Source: Eulemur rufifrons (Eukaryota > Chordata > Mammalia > Primates > Lemuridae). Taken from it: a stretch of DNA of 64,000 nt. Within the stretch, counting starts at the first letter, position 1; each line of letters starts with the position of its first letter. Made by a program: the position numbers and the translations under genes. Below are positions 36,479 through 47,825 of this stretch, piece by piece. The notes beneath the pieces are model-generated. The model worked only from the letters and a program-made list of their open reading frames with translations, was not told where the DNA came from and did not search any database. The stretch spans positions 103,500,965-103,564,964 of the forward strand of contig NC_091001.1 in NCBI RefSeq assembly GCF_041146395.1, read 5' to 3'.

Positions 36479-36520
36479 GATTTCCAACTTTATTATTTTT
36501 TTTTTTGATTTCCAACTTTA
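36479..36520 (-). mobile_element. Target duplication flanking a bare poly(T): tail-only retroinsertion
   Basis: GATTTCCAACTTTA at 36479-36492 recurs exactly at 36507-36520. Between them lie only 14 bases, TTA followed by a T run. This is the footprint expected of an L1-driven antisense insertion that copied nothing but the poly(A) tail. The duplication ends CTTTA before AAC, similar to the L1 endonuclease target TTTT/AA. Replication slippage is an alternative. Confidence 0.6.
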
Positions 36521-36789
36521 AACAACATACATAAGCCTGCTAGAGATATGTTCAACAGAAAGATGGACATATCATAGTATCTTAATATCTTCTCTTCAAA
36601 CACCAACTCTTCCTTTGTGGCTGCCTAAGTTCTATTTGGCATTTTTATTTCTTTCTTGTCAAATAAGTGTGTATCTGCAACACTAAATGCTTGTAGTTAT
36701 TCTAATGTATGATTGACCATTTCTGGTTCCTTTGTTTTATAGGGGTTAACACACACGTGTGTGTAATATGAGCCAAAGTTTTCAAATCA

Positions 36790-36995
36790 TCTCACTTTTA
36801 CTAACCATACTAACTTCTTTAATCAGCACAACAGCCTATGGGCTAGGTGATATTATTACTTGTGTATTATGGATAAGAAAACCAAAGCATGAAAGGTTAG
36901 GTAATATTAAGGTCACATTGCTAGTGAGAGGCAGAGACAGGACACAAATGCAGGCAATCTGGTTCCAGAATTCACTGGCTGTAACACTTGCATTT
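36790..36995 (+). mobile_element. MIR: MIR SINE
   Basis: ATCAGCACAACAGCCTATG, TATTATTACTTGTGTATTATGG, GAAAACCAAAGCATGAAAGG, TTAAGGTCACATTGCTAGTG and GGACACAAATGCAGG match MIR in order. Confidence 0.75.
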
Positions 36996-37117
36996 GAGTG
37001 TCTCTTTTAGCTAGATCAAGTGCTTCTTGGAAAGGTGTTCTTATTTTTTCTTGTTAAAAATATTTATTTCCCAAGGCCTGAGAAATGTATTTTTATGGAT
37101 TTACAAATAATAAGGGA

Positions 37118-38776
37118 TTTTTTCTCTGTTTTTTATTTCAGCATATTATAGGGGTACAAATGTTTCAGTCATGTATATTGCCTTTGCCCCATCCAAGTCA
37201 GAGCTACAAGCTTGTCTATCTGCCAGATGGTGTTCACCGCAACCATTAGGTGTGAATATACCCATCCTCTCTGCCCCTCTTCCTACCTGCCCAACAATGA
37301 ATGTTACTACTACATGTGCACATAAGTATTGACCAGTTAAGACCAGTTTGATGGTGAGTAAATATGGTGCTTGTTTTTCCATTCTTGTGATACTTCACTT
37401 AGTAAAAGGGGCTCCAGCTCTATCCAGGATAATACAAGAGGTGCTAGATCACCATTGTTTTTTGTGGCTGAGTAGAACTCCATGGTATATATGTGCACCA
37501 CATTTCATTTATCCACTCATATACTGATAGAATCAACATTGTTAAAATGTCTATACTTCCCAAAGTGATCTACAGATTCAATGCAATCCCTATTAAAGTA
37601 CCAACATCATTTTTCGCAGATCTAGAAAAAGTAATTCTACACTTCATATGGAACCAGAGAAGATACCTTATAGCAAAAGCAATCTTAAGCAAAAAGAACA
37701 AATTGGGAGGCATCAATTTATCAGAATTCAAGCTATACTACAAGGCTATAGCAACCCAAACAGCATTTTACTGGCATAAGAACAGAGACATAGACCAATG
37801 GAACAGACTGAGAACCCAGATATAAAACCATCCTCATATAGCCATCTAATATGTGACAAAGCAGAAAAAAACATACACTGGGGAAAAGAATCCTTATTCA
37901 GTATATGGTGCTGGGAAAATTGGATAGCCACATGTAGAAGACTGAAACAGGAGTTGCACCTCTCGTCTCTCACAAAAATCAACTCATGGTGGATAACAGA
38001 CTTAAACCTAAGGCATGAAACTCTAAGAATTCTAGAGGAAAATGTTGGAACAGCTCTTATAGACATCAGGCTAGGCAAAGAATTTATTAAGAAGACCCCA
38101 AAGGCAATCAGAGCAACAACAAAAATAAATAAATGGGACCTGATTAAATTAAAAAGCTAACGTATAGTCAAGGAAACTATCATGAGAGCAAACAGACAAC
38201 ATACAGAATGGGAGAAAATATTCACATTCTACACATTCTGGTAAAGGGCTGATAAATAGAATCTATATAGAACTCAGGAAAATCAGCAAAAAAAAAAAAA
38301 AAAATCAAACAACCCCATTAAAAAGTGGGCAAAGGACATGAATAGAAACTTTTCAAAAGAAGACAGATTAATAGCTAACAAACATATGAAAAAATGCTCA
38401 ATATCTCTAATCATCAGGGAAATGCAAATCAAAACCACAATGAGGTATCACTTAACTCCAGTGAGAATGCCTTATATCAAAAAGTCCCAAAGCAATAAAT
38501 GTTGGCATGGATGCAGAGAGATAGGAACACTCCTACACTGCTGGTGGGACTGCAAATTAGTACAACTGCTATGGAAAGTAATATGGAGATACCTCAAAGA
38601 GCTACAAGTAGAACTAGCATTTGATCCAACAATCCTATTACCGGGCATCTACCCAAAGGAAAAAAAGACATTCTGTAAAAAACATATCTGCACTGGTATG
38701 TTTATGCCAGCACAATTCACAATTTTAAAGATGTGGAACAACCCAAGTGCCCATCACTACATGAATGGATTAAAAA
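37118..38776 (-). mobile_element. L1: 5'-inverted (twin-primed) lemur L1
   Basis: The left part, 37118-37528, is an antisense L1 3' end with a T-rich tail (ATTTCAGCATATTATAGGGG). The right part, 37529-38776, is sense L1 starting AGAATCAACATTGTTAAAAT and ending CATCACTACATGAATGGATT. The left part breaks off at the complement of ATCAGTATATGAGTGGATAA, so both parts meet at the same L1 position with about 20 bases in common. That is the hallmark of twin priming during one insertion. I could not define the target duplication. Confidence 0.9.
37529..38776 (+). pseudogene. L1 ORF2 C-terminal segment (inverted part)
   Basis: Encodes the end of the L1 reverse transcriptase and the C-terminal Cys-rich segment, in pieces. 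[20 protein letters not shown] occurs near 37600, [13 protein letters not shown] near 37900, [15 protein letters not shown] near 38010, [19 protein letters not shown] near 38540, and [13 protein letters not shown] near 38640. Stops at about 37823 and 38158 and frame changes disable it. It is less decayed than the ancient L1 at 1.8-9.6 kb. Confidence 0.85.
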
Positions 38777-40420
38777 TATTTTTATTTTAGGAAAGTTAAG
38801 ACCATATACCTGGCCTATCTAAATTTGACTTATCCTTTTATCTCCCTCCCATGTTTCAATACTCTTTCCCATAATTCAAGACTTCAAACTGGATCTTTGA
38901 GAAAATCAATAAAATTAATTAACTTCTAGAGTTTGATAAGGAAAAAAGAAGATACAACTTACTAAAATTATGAATCAAAGAAATAAAATCACTATAGACT
39001 CTATGGATATTAAAAAGAAATGTGATTTAAAAGGTTATGTTTTTATATTTGAAAACCTAGATGAACAAATTTCTTGAAAGACACAATTTAACAAAGTTCA
39101 TATAGAAAAAATAGAAAATTTGGATCTATCAAGAAAATTGAATCAGTAATTAAAAACCTTCTTATGAAGGAAATTATAGGCCAGTATGATTTCATTGGTA
39201 ACTTCTACCAACTATTTAAAGACTACATAATACCAATTCTACACAAACTATTCTAGAAAACTGACAAAGAGAAAATACTTCTTAATTTATTCTATGAGGC
39301 CAGCATTATCTGACACCCAAACCAGGCAAAGCCATTTTAGGAAATGACCCAGGACAGAACAATAGCCTTCATGAACATAGAGACAAATTTTCTAAATAAG
39401 ATTTTAGCAATTTAAATCTAAAAATGTATACAAAACATACTACTACATCATGATCAAGCATGGTTTATCTCAAGAATCCAGGATTGATTTAACTTCCAAA
39501 AATCAAATAATGTAATTCACTATATTAACAAATCAACAAATAAAACTCTATTATCATCTCAATAAATGCAGAAAAATATCTGACAAAATCCGACATCTAT
39601 TTCTGATAACAACTCTCAGCAAACTAAAAATATTATAAAACTTCCTTAACCTGTTAAAGGGCCTTTATGAAAAACTTACAGTTAACATCGTATTTATTAA
39701 TAGTGAAAGACCAAATATTTCCCCCTAAGATCAGGAATAAGATGAAGATGTACACTTTTCTTCAACTCTATTCAACATTATACTGGCTCTAAGACAGTGC
39801 AATTAGGTAAGAAAAATTAACAAAAAGCATCCAGATCGAAATAAAGAAGTAAAAGTCTTTATTTATAGGCTAAATGATTATCTATGTAGAAAATCTGATG
39901 GAATCTACAGAAAAGACTACATGTAAACCATTGATTTAGCAAACTTCTAGGATACATGATCTATGTCCAAAAATTACTTTAACTTCCATATACTAGAAAT
40001 AAACGATCTGAAATCAAAATTTTAAAATGCTATTTATCATGGCATCAAAGTTTATGAAATAATTAAAGATAAATCTGAAAAATATGTGAAAGACCTATGA
40101 ACTGAAGACAATAAAATATTATCAGATCTAAATTAAATAAGACCTAAATCCTTGGTTTAAAGGTCAAAATAGTCAACATTGGTGAGATGGGAAGTATCTC
40201 CAAATTTATCTATAGATTTAAAGTAATTGCAGTAAAAGTTCTACTAGGCTTTTTGTAGAAATTGACAAATTGTGAAATTTATATTGAAATGCAAAGAAAT
40301 TAGAATATCCAAAACTCTTGAAAATGAAAAACAAATTTGGAGAGTTAGTACCACTAATTTCAAGACTTACTATAAAGCTATAGTAACTAAGACAGTGTGA
40401 TACTGGCATCAAGATAGATA

Positions 40421-41151
40421 TGAAAGGTGTCCTTACTAATAACCTATATAACAGAGGGAAATAAACTATCAAACAGAAAGTAAAAGAAACCTACAGCACA
40501 TAATTGTCCCTTTGAAGAGGAAACTCACAACACAACTACTCCCTTTGATTTGTTTAATTAAAATACCTGTGTCCTAACTCGTTATCTCTAAGAGTTTTCT
40601 TTTCCCAACCTTGAAGAGCCCCAAGTGGACAGTAGGGGTACAAATTCCCTTCTCCAACTCTCTGCCTCAGTTCCTACCAGAAACAATTTCAAGAACTCAG
40701 GTAACCTGGCCTCACAGAGGAAAGAGAAAATAAAGATCACCTGCAATAGCTTCACCACCACTTTTGTCATCATTCTGCTAAAGCAGAGCGGAAAAAAGCC
40801 ACTTTTACCCTTTAAAACTCCAAACAGCTTTTCCTCAACTGCCTGGCATTTTCACTCCTTCATTTGTGTGCTGTGGCCACTCACTCCCTCTCTCTCTCTT
40901 TTTTATTCTCTCTCTCTCTTTCATTTTCTTTCTTTCATTTTCTTTCTCTCTCCTTTCTTTCTCTTTCTTTTTTCTTTCTCTCTCTCTCTTTCTTTCCTTC
41001 CTTCCTTTTTTCCTTCCTTTCTTCCTCTTTTAATTTTACAGAAATAGAAAATAAACTTTTACCTCCATATATCCTAATCTCTGTGTTTGAAATATTTCTC
41101 CCTCTGACCACCTAACAAATTTCCACCCTTTCAAAATAGAGCCACTAAACA
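40421..41151 (+). mobile_element. LTR-like insertion in old L1, unassigned
   Basis: L1 text is broken between AGATAGATA at 40420 and GAATCAG at 41152. The roughly 730-bp insert could start TGAAAGGTGTCC and end CACTAAACA, an LTR-like TG...CA pair, or be the narrower TGTCCC...CCTAACA (40505-41117). It contains AATAAA-like signals near 40731 and 41050 and a long pyrimidine tract. I do not recognise the family, and a non-LTR origin is possible. Confidence 0.45.
40883..41031. repeat. Long C/T tract (polypyrimidine)
   Basis: About 150 bases almost purely C and T on the plus strand (CTCT, TTTC and CCTT units) with only a few A bases. Chance Ser/Leu/Phe open frames overlap it. Confidence 0.95.
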
Positions 41152-42270
41152 GAATCAGTTTCAGAATCAGATCTACCCATAAATGGACAACTGATTTTTG
41201 ATAAAGCTGCAAAGACAATTCAGTGGAAAATTGATTGTCTTTTCAATAAATGATACTGGATATTGAGATGCAAAAAATTAAATAATGAATTTCAATCCAT
41301 TTCTCTCATTATATAAAAAAGTAATTCAAAATGGATGATAGAGCTAACTGTAAAACTTACAACTTTATACTTCTGAAAAGAAATGAGAGAAATCTTTGTG
41401 ACCTTTGGTTAGGCAAAGATTTCTTCCAAAAGTATGATCTATGAAAGAACAACTTGACAAATTGGACTTCATCAAAACTAAAACATCTGCTTCTCAAAGG
41501 AAATTATTAAAAGAAGAAAAAGACAATATACAGCCTGGGAAAAACATATTTACAAAGCGTTCATCTGATAAGAGACTTGTGTCCGGATAAAGATCTTTTA
41601 GAACTCAACAATAACAAAACAAACAACCCAACTAAAAATTGGCAAAAGATTTGAGCAGACACTTTACTAAAGAAGAAATAAGAATGGAAAATAAACACAT
41701 GGGAAATGTTTGATATCATTAGTCACTAGGAAATATACCTAACATATGATCCAGCTACTCTTTTTTTCCATGTTTACTGAAAAGGAAGCATATATCCATG
41801 TGACGACTTGTATACAAATGTTCTTAGAAGTTTTATAAAAGGCAAAAATTGGAAATGTTCATCAGCAAAAGAATACCTGAATACATTGTGATGCACCCAT
41901 ACAATGGAATAATATTCAGAAATAATGAATGAACTGCTGATAGATGCAGCAATATGAATGTTAGAATAGATGCAACTACACAATTCTGCTAAGTGAATGG
42001 AGTTAGACAAAAAATAACACATATTGTTTGATTTCATTTATAGAAAACTTTAGAAAATATAAACTAATCTATAGTGACAAAGTGGTTGACGGTGGGAGAA
42101 GGACACAGGGCAGGAGGGAGATTACAAAGGATTTTGAGGAAGCTTTTGCAGGAAGATGGGTGTGTTCATTACCTTGGTTGTGGTGATAATTTCACAGGTG
42201 CAAATTTATGCCAAAATGTATCAAATGGAACACTTTAAACATTTTGACGAGTGTCAATTATTCTTTAATG

Positions 42271-42915
42271 AAGGTGTAAACAAGAGACGAACAGTACTTA
42301 TAATAAATACAACAGCAGTTTGATAAAATTAGTTGCTTTTAACAGTACTCTTATTTGAAATTATGTTTGATATGGTAGAATTCTGATACAACCAAAATAT
42401 TTAGTCAGTCTGTGGGCTTGTTCCAGAGGCAGATTAACATGTATTTTGGTGACTAGCTGGCTTCTTGCTCGCCTGATTTAAATTCTGTGCTGGAGAGGTG
42501 AAGTCATCTGTATGCAGTCCGTGTTCCTCGCCAGCAAACACAGACTCTGAGAGTCCAGGAGTAAATCTGAGCAAGCATTTCTGGTTGTACTGAGCAAATT
42601 GAGTCTCAAATGACCTTGAGCAAACCTGCAAAGAAATAGGATCTTTTTTTGTTTGTTTGTTTGTTTAAGTTAAAAAGTGTTGGTTCATTTTCATCACACA
42701 TATGAAATCATGTGTTAGTAATAACCTTTAAAAATCTTTTTAACAGCATCAATCAATCTATTACCTAAAATATCTCCCATCCCAGAGAAAAATGGGGCAT
42801 TTTTTTGAGTTTATGCCAATTTAATTCATTTTAAGGGTTAAACTAGAGTGTTATCAGCTTTTAATGTCTCTTTTTCATGCAACTTTTAAAGGCCTCACAA
42901 TTAGGTAAGGCTGGT
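42271..42915. other. Unassigned sequence
   Basis: No repeat family or gene is recognised. A (TTTG)n stretch lies near 42646-42665. Confidence 0.35.
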
Positions 42916-42916
42916 T

Positions 42917-42950
42917 TGTGTGTGTGTGTGTGTCTATGTGTGTGTGTGTA
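42917..42950. repeat. (TG)n microsatellite
   Basis: TG units with one CTA interruption, abutting the antisense LTR. Confidence 0.9.
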
Positions 42951-43839
42951 TTAGTCATGATTTTCCAAAGAAAATAACCAATAAGAGATATCTAAAGATA
43001 GATAGCTATCAATAGAAATTATCCAACAAAAAGATTAAAGAATTTAGTAGCTATCAATAGAAATTATCCAAAATGAATCACAGAGAAAAAAGAATTTTTT
43101 TTTACTGTTTTAATCACTTTTAAGAATACAGTTGAGTGGCATTAATTACATTCACATTGCTGTACAACCATCACCTCTATCTCCATAACTTTTTCATCAT
43201 CCCAAAGTGAAATTTTGCATCCATTAAACATTAATTCCTCCTTGTTCCTCCACCCCAGTCCCTGGTAACCTCTATTTCCCTTTCTGTCTCTATGAATTTT
43301 GCTATTGTAGGTATCTCTTGTAAATATAATCATATAATAGTTAAAAAAAAGATAGATAGCTATTAATAGATAGACATCTATCATCTCTCTGTATCTATCT
43401 CTAATAAAATATATATAATATATATAAAGAGATTTAATATAAGGAATTGGTGTAAGTAGTTATGGAGGCATGATCTTCCCTCAGCAGACTGGAGACCCGG
43501 GAAAGCAGGTGGTGCAGTGTGAGTTCAAAGGCCTGAGAAACAGAGAAGTGAATGGTGTAAATCCCCATCCGAGGACAGAAGACTCATGTCCCAGCTCAAG
43601 CAGTCAGGTAAGAAGAACAAACTCTCACTTTCTCCAATATTGTGTACTATTCATATCCTCAAGGGATGTGCATTGCCTCCTACATTGGTGAAGGCAATCT
43701 GATTTACCCAGTCTACTATTCAATTCAAATGTGAATCCCATCTGAAAACATCTTCACAAACACACACACAAATATTTTTAGTCCAATATCTGGGCACCCC
43801 ATGATCCAGGCAAGTTGACACATAAAATTAGCCATCACA
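42947..43839 (-). mobile_element. Antisense LTR, split by an old L1 end
   Basis: The left end TATTAGTCATGATTTTCCAAAG and the block AGAGATTTAATATAAGGAATTGG near 43430 read as the complement of an LTR 3' end (CCAATTCCTTATA, AATAAATCTC). The rest, GGAGACCCGGGAAAGCAGG, AGTCAGGTAAG, AGGCAATCTGATTTACCCAG and TTGACACATAAAATTAGCCATCACA, completes it. Its AT-rich part has locally duplicated units. I recognise the consensus but cannot name the subfamily. The middle is interrupted by the L1 piece at 43105-43345. Confidence 0.65.
43105..43345 (-). mobile_element. L1: Old L1 3'UTR fragment, antisense
   Basis: ACAGTTGAGTGGCATTAATTAC, GCTGTACAACCATCACC, CATCCCAAAGTGAAATTTTG and CCCCAGTCCCTGGTAACC match the complement of an old L1M 3'UTR. 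A T run at its left end (43096-43104) could be the tail. Confidence 0.75.
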
Positions 43840-44179
43840 ATATGCTCATGCATATTTTTCTAAATTATTCTAAATGTCCAAATACATGTAAAAGGTAAGT
43901 TGGGGTGGGTTAGGCACTGAACTAAGATTCATAATATTTGTCTTTGTGCAGTTTTCCTACTTTTCAGCTCTTTGAATTTAGACACATTATTTTACATAGC
44001 AAAGCTGAAAGTTACTTATGCCTAATATGAAAGAAGCACATGAATCATGAGACTTGTCGATTCTGCATTTCAAAAGTGCTTTGCAGGTTACACACATTAA
44101 TACATATTAAGGTGTTATTAGTAACTACACCACAGAAGTCTTGGGTTATGATGTAAGCAGTATAAATGCAGCACAGGGT
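43840..44179. other. Unassigned sequence
   Basis: Nothing recognisable in this gap between the LTR and the MIR. Confidence 0.35.
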
Positions 44180-44385
44180 AGATGTTAAGAGCTGGGGAAA
44201 GACAGATGGATTCAAATCCTAGGTCCTCCCCCGGCAAGCTGTGTGGTCTTGGACAAGTCACCTACATCTCTGAACTGCAAATTCTTTATCTGGAAGATTA
44301 AGGACCTACCTTAAAATCTTACTATGAGAATTAAATAAAGCAATTTATTATAATAATGATGCTTGCTTAATAAAAATTAGCGATT
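44180..44385 (+). mobile_element. MIR: MIR SINE
   Basis: AGATGGATTCAAATCCTAGG, AAGCTGTGTGGTCTTGGACAA, CTCTGAACTGCAAATTCTTT and CTATGAGAATTAAATAAAGC match full-length MIR in order. Confidence 0.85.
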
Positions 44386-44880
44386 ATTATTTTGACAAAA
44401 TATTCAAGTAACATTCAGGATAGAAATATTTCTTAATTTTTATGATCATAAAATATATTTTAACAAGGAATTATTAAATTCTAGATAAGTATAAACACTT
44501 CAACTGGGACTGTCAAATCTTTGAATATTTAGAGATAGATGTTAAAGTTTAAATGCATTCTTTTTAAATGAGAATTTTCTCCCTCATATAATAAGGAATT
44601 CTATTTCTGAGAAAAGATTGATATGCCATACACCAGTATTAATGAACAATTTTAAAAATAATTTAGACAGTCCACACTATAGTCAAATGAATGCTAATCC
44701 ATCATTTCAGACTAAACATTATGAATCTAAAAATTGCATGAGTAGTTTTATTTATGCCATGAAAACTGGAGACATGAGAGATGATAAAATCTTTAAGTTA
44801 ATGTCAGTCAGTTTTCCCCAGAAATTAAACCTAGAAGGCGTGGAATGTTTTCTCAAGTGACAGATGATTATTTAAGATAA
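44386..44880. other. Unassigned AT-rich sequence
   Basis: AT-rich DNA with no family signature. A single 80-codon open frame at 44618-44860 has no recognisable content. Confidence 0.35.
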
Positions 44881-45290
44881 AGAATAACAGATATGGTAGA
44901 ACCAATCCTAATACAGCACAGCTTGTGGCACAGAGATGTTTGCATAGATGAGCAAAGCAACGTTATTTGGTCAAGAGTTAAGGGATGGCAAGAAGGAGAC
45001 ATATGAAAATAAGTGATTAAAATAGGGTGAATGAGCACATGATGGAGGTGGGTGCAAGGAACAGAGGTGGCCCAGGACCATGAGGAATCGACTGTGTTTG
45101 CAGGGCTCAGGGAAAGTTTCAATGAGGGAATAACTTTTGGGGTCGGACTCAAAGAGTGAGTAGATGGAAAGTAGAGGACAGGTCTGTCTGGGAGCAGTAA
45201 GTACATGGTGGGGCACAGAGCAGTGGCAGGTGGGGCTGATGAGGCAGCCTGAGGACCAAAGGGAGGCCCTTTTTATGCACTGCATAATAA
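44881..45290 (-). mobile_element. L2: L2 LINE fragment, antisense
   Basis: AAAGTTTCAATGAGGGAATAAC, GTCGGACTCAAAGAGTGAGTAG and GGGCACAGAGCAGTGG follow the antisense L2 order (GGCTTC..GGAGGAGGTGAC, GAGTCTTGAAGGATGAGTAG). The 104-113-codon minus-strand frames here are L2 relics. Confidence 0.5.
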
Positions 45291-45520
45291 GAATTTTTCA
45301 TTAAATCAGACTAAATGGTGAAGCCTGCCATGTATGGTTCACTAACTATTCTGACATTCTGGAGTCCTAGCTGTGGGTTGAGGGGTTGATCACTTCAGGG
45401 AAGTGACGCTGATATGGAGAAAATCTTCATGCCAGATAGCTGGTGCAGATTCTCTTGTAGTTCCAAACGCTCCCAGATACGTGGATCTGGAGCTGAACCT
45501 ACAATGTCTCCAAGGTATGT

Positions 45521-45994
45521 TTGTATTCGTTTCCTAGGGCTGCTGAAACAGAGCACCACAGACTGGGGGGCTTGAACAACAGAAATGTATTGTCTTGCAG
45601 TCCTGGAGTCTAAAAAAGTAGTCTGAGATCAAAGCTTGTGAGCAATGTTGGTTTCTTCTGAGGGCTGTTTGCTGTGCGGAATAATCTGTTGCATCCCTCT
45701 CTCCTAGCTTCTGATGGTTTTCTGGTAATCTTAGGCACAGAAGCATCACCATGCTCTCTGCTCTCATTTTCATATAGTGGTGGGTGGGGGGGTGTGTGTG
45801 TGTGTGTGTCCCCAAATTTTCCCTTCTTATAAGGACACAGTCATACTGGATTAGAGCCCACCCCATTGACCTCATCTTAACTAATTAGCTCTGCAAAAAT
45901 CCCATTTGTTTCCAAGTCAAGTCACATGCTGGGGTAGTAGGGGCTAGGACTTCAACATATGAATTTTGGGAGGACACAGTTCAGTCCAGAATAA
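45521..45994 (-). mobile_element. MLT1-like: MLT1-like MaLR LTR, antisense
   Basis: Complement of an MLT1 LTR: TGTATTCGTTTCCTAGGGCTG, GGCTTGAACAACAGAAATG, CTTCTGAGGGCTG, ATAAGGACACAGTCATACTGG, GACCTCATCTTAACTAATTAG and CATATGAATTTTGGGAGGACAC. TATGT at 45516-45520 and 45995-45999 is a candidate 5-bp duplication, the size expected for MaLRs. A (TG)n run at 45781-45809 expanded inside it. Confidence 0.9.
45781..45809. repeat. GGGTGG/(TG)n microsatellite
   Basis: G-rich start followed by about eight TG units, within the MLT1 LTR. Confidence 0.9.
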
Positions 45995-45999
45995 TATGT

Positions 46000-46765
46000 G
46001 AATCGTCTTCCCTTCCTGTAAACTTTCATAGCATTTGCACTTTGGAACAATCGTGGAGTCCACATCTTCTGCCTTTATATAGGAATCTGGATAGTGGAAT
46101 AATTCCTCCATGGAGCTGTGAGCTTGCTGAGGGAGAGGTTGAAGCAAAAAAATATGCAGACAGATGTTATGGAAATTGATTATAAAATGGATACTTAAAT
46201 GCTTTTAAAATTTAAAATGTGGTAATACTAAATGCAATTTTGGATCCTAAAAATGTTTATTTACGTATATTAAAAAAAAGAAAAAAATCAATCAAGTTCC
46301 TTTGTTGACAGTTCTTGCTGGGATTTTTATATTTCTTCTCTTTCTGGGGAGAACAAAGCTGCTACTTGAATTAGAGGTAACTGAATTATGCATGTGGCCT
46401 GTATTTTGCTTTGTCTTCTTTTGTTTTATTTTACTTTATTATGTTCTATTGTGTGTTCGTCTGCTGACAGAGTGGCAATCAATGGGAAGAAAATCTTTTT
46501 ATGCAGATAAAAATCTGTGATGGCTGGAGCCACTGGAGTAAAGGAAAAAAGAAACTAGATGCACCAATAAACACCAAATGCCTTTTGAAATAATTTATCT
46601 AATTGCTTCAAGATCTTATTGACAGTTTTTAGAGATATAACTTTATAAAATCTATTACTCTCTTGATATTTCTCTGAGATACTCTGATGGGCAAATTAAT
46701 TTTATTTCAGCTTCTTGCCTCTGGTCTGGCTCATACAAGCTTCTTTGCAGCTACCAGAACCCTCT
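46000..46765. other. Unassigned sequence
   Basis: No gene or named repeat is recognised. A 72-codon frame at 46302-46520 is a hydrophobic translation of T-rich DNA. Confidence 0.35.
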
Positions 46766-46860
46766 AGACGAAGGACTGTGTTTTCAGTTTTTACATGCCC
46801 AGCATGTACTTCGTGACACGTACTAGGTGCTAAGCGTATGTGTGTCAAATTAATTCACAA
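46766..46860 (+). mobile_element. L2: L2 LINE 3' tail fragment
   Basis: GACGAAGGACTGTGTTTTCAG, ACATGCCCAGCATGTA and GTGACACGTACTAGGTGCTAAG match the L2 end (GAGGGCAGGGACTGTGT ... CCCAGCACCTAG ... GTAGGTGCTCAATAAA). Confidence 0.55.
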
Positions 46861-47495
46861 TTTAATGCATTTAAATTCACAGGTTTATGGACTAATAGAA
46901 TTTGTGATTTATATAGACAATTAGCATTTATATCAAATTCCAGACTCCAGTTTATTAATCATTGTCAACCTTTTCCACTCTGGCTGTAGTCTCAGGGCCT
47001 TTTCCAAGCATGCTTCAGCCTAGGCCTCCTCTCAGTTGAAAGTGGGTGGGGTAAGAAGGTTGAGCCAGAGGAAGAGAATGGCTCTGTCCCACAGGCTTTG
47101 TCCAATATACCAGGTCAGATTTGAGGGAGGGGTAAGGTTGAAAGATGGTAGAAAAGAGAAGCAGCCAATGCATTCAGAAAACTTCTGTTGTGCTCCCACA
47201 TAAGCAGCAGAAATAACATCAGTTACTCAACTTGCTCTAAATCTGAGCCTATTTGTAACTTTGAGCTCTGTTAGTTTAGCTTCCTTTGGTAGTCTGTGGT
47301 CAGTGGCTAAAGAGAATAGGACAATAAAGGCAAATACTTTTAGCTGTAGTGAAGGATCCTTTAGGAAACTTGTGTATCCTTTTTTGCTACTGCTACCCAA
47401 ACATAGAGGAACATAAATGTAATGAGAAATGTCATTCCTGAAATAGAACATACAGTGTAATGAAAGAGTCCTATATGGGATTTAACGATATATAT
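46861..47495. other. Unassigned sequence
   Basis: No gene or repeat family is recognised. Confidence 0.35.
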
Positions 47496-47825
47496 TGATT
47501 TGTTTCATCTATTCCTGTGCCGAATACCTCCTCTATTCTAGGTTTTACACTAGGCACTAAGATGCCTAGTATATTTTTACCCAAATATGAAAGACACAAT
47601 GTCTGCTGTCAAATAATTTTTAGTAGACTAGGGGAAATAGAAAAGTAACATATATTGACAGTACACTATAATAATTGCTATAAGGTTCTACAAATCCATT
47701 GTGGAATAAGAACCTAAACCTCTTTAGGAGCATAAGGGAAGGTGTTACAAAAGAGAAGTGTTTGAGCTGACATTTGAAGGTTATACAAAAATTTTCCAAG
47801 TAGACAAACTTGGAGAAGGCATTTT
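47496..47825 (-). mobile_element. L2: L2 LINE 3' region, antisense
   Basis: TTACACTAGGCACTAAGATG, AAGACACAATGTCTGCTGTC, TAATAATTGCTATAAGGTTC, TAAGGGAAGGTGTTACAAAAG and TTTGAGCTGACATTTGAAGG follow the antisense L2 3' region in order. Confidence 0.75.

Larger units (their letters stand above)
38880..42270 (+). mobile_element. L1: Old L1 ORF2-3'UTR with LTR-like insert
   Basis: GGATCTTTGAGAAAATCAAT begins the block. AAGGAAATTATAGGCCAGTA, CCAATTCTACACAAACTATT, TGATCAAGCATGGTTTATCTC and GCTATAGTAACTAAGACAGTG follow. After the insert come GGACAACTGATTTTTGATAA, TCCGGATAAAGATC and AATGGAATAATATTCAGAAA, then GTGACAAAGTGGTTGACGG and ATTATTCTTTAATGAAGG at the 3' end. The 5' part of the L1 is absent and no frame survives. 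Confidence 0.8.

Noticed and set aside
37055..38785. TTAAAAATATTT at 37055 and 38770 as the target duplication of the inverted L1
   Set aside because: The left copy is about 60 bases outside the L1 tail with no poly(A)-like sequence beside it, and the motif is low-complexity. A 3' transduction cannot be excluded but is not supported.
40625..41115. 140- and 83-codon frames rich in Ser, Leu and Phe
   Set aside because: They are direct translations of the long C/T tract.
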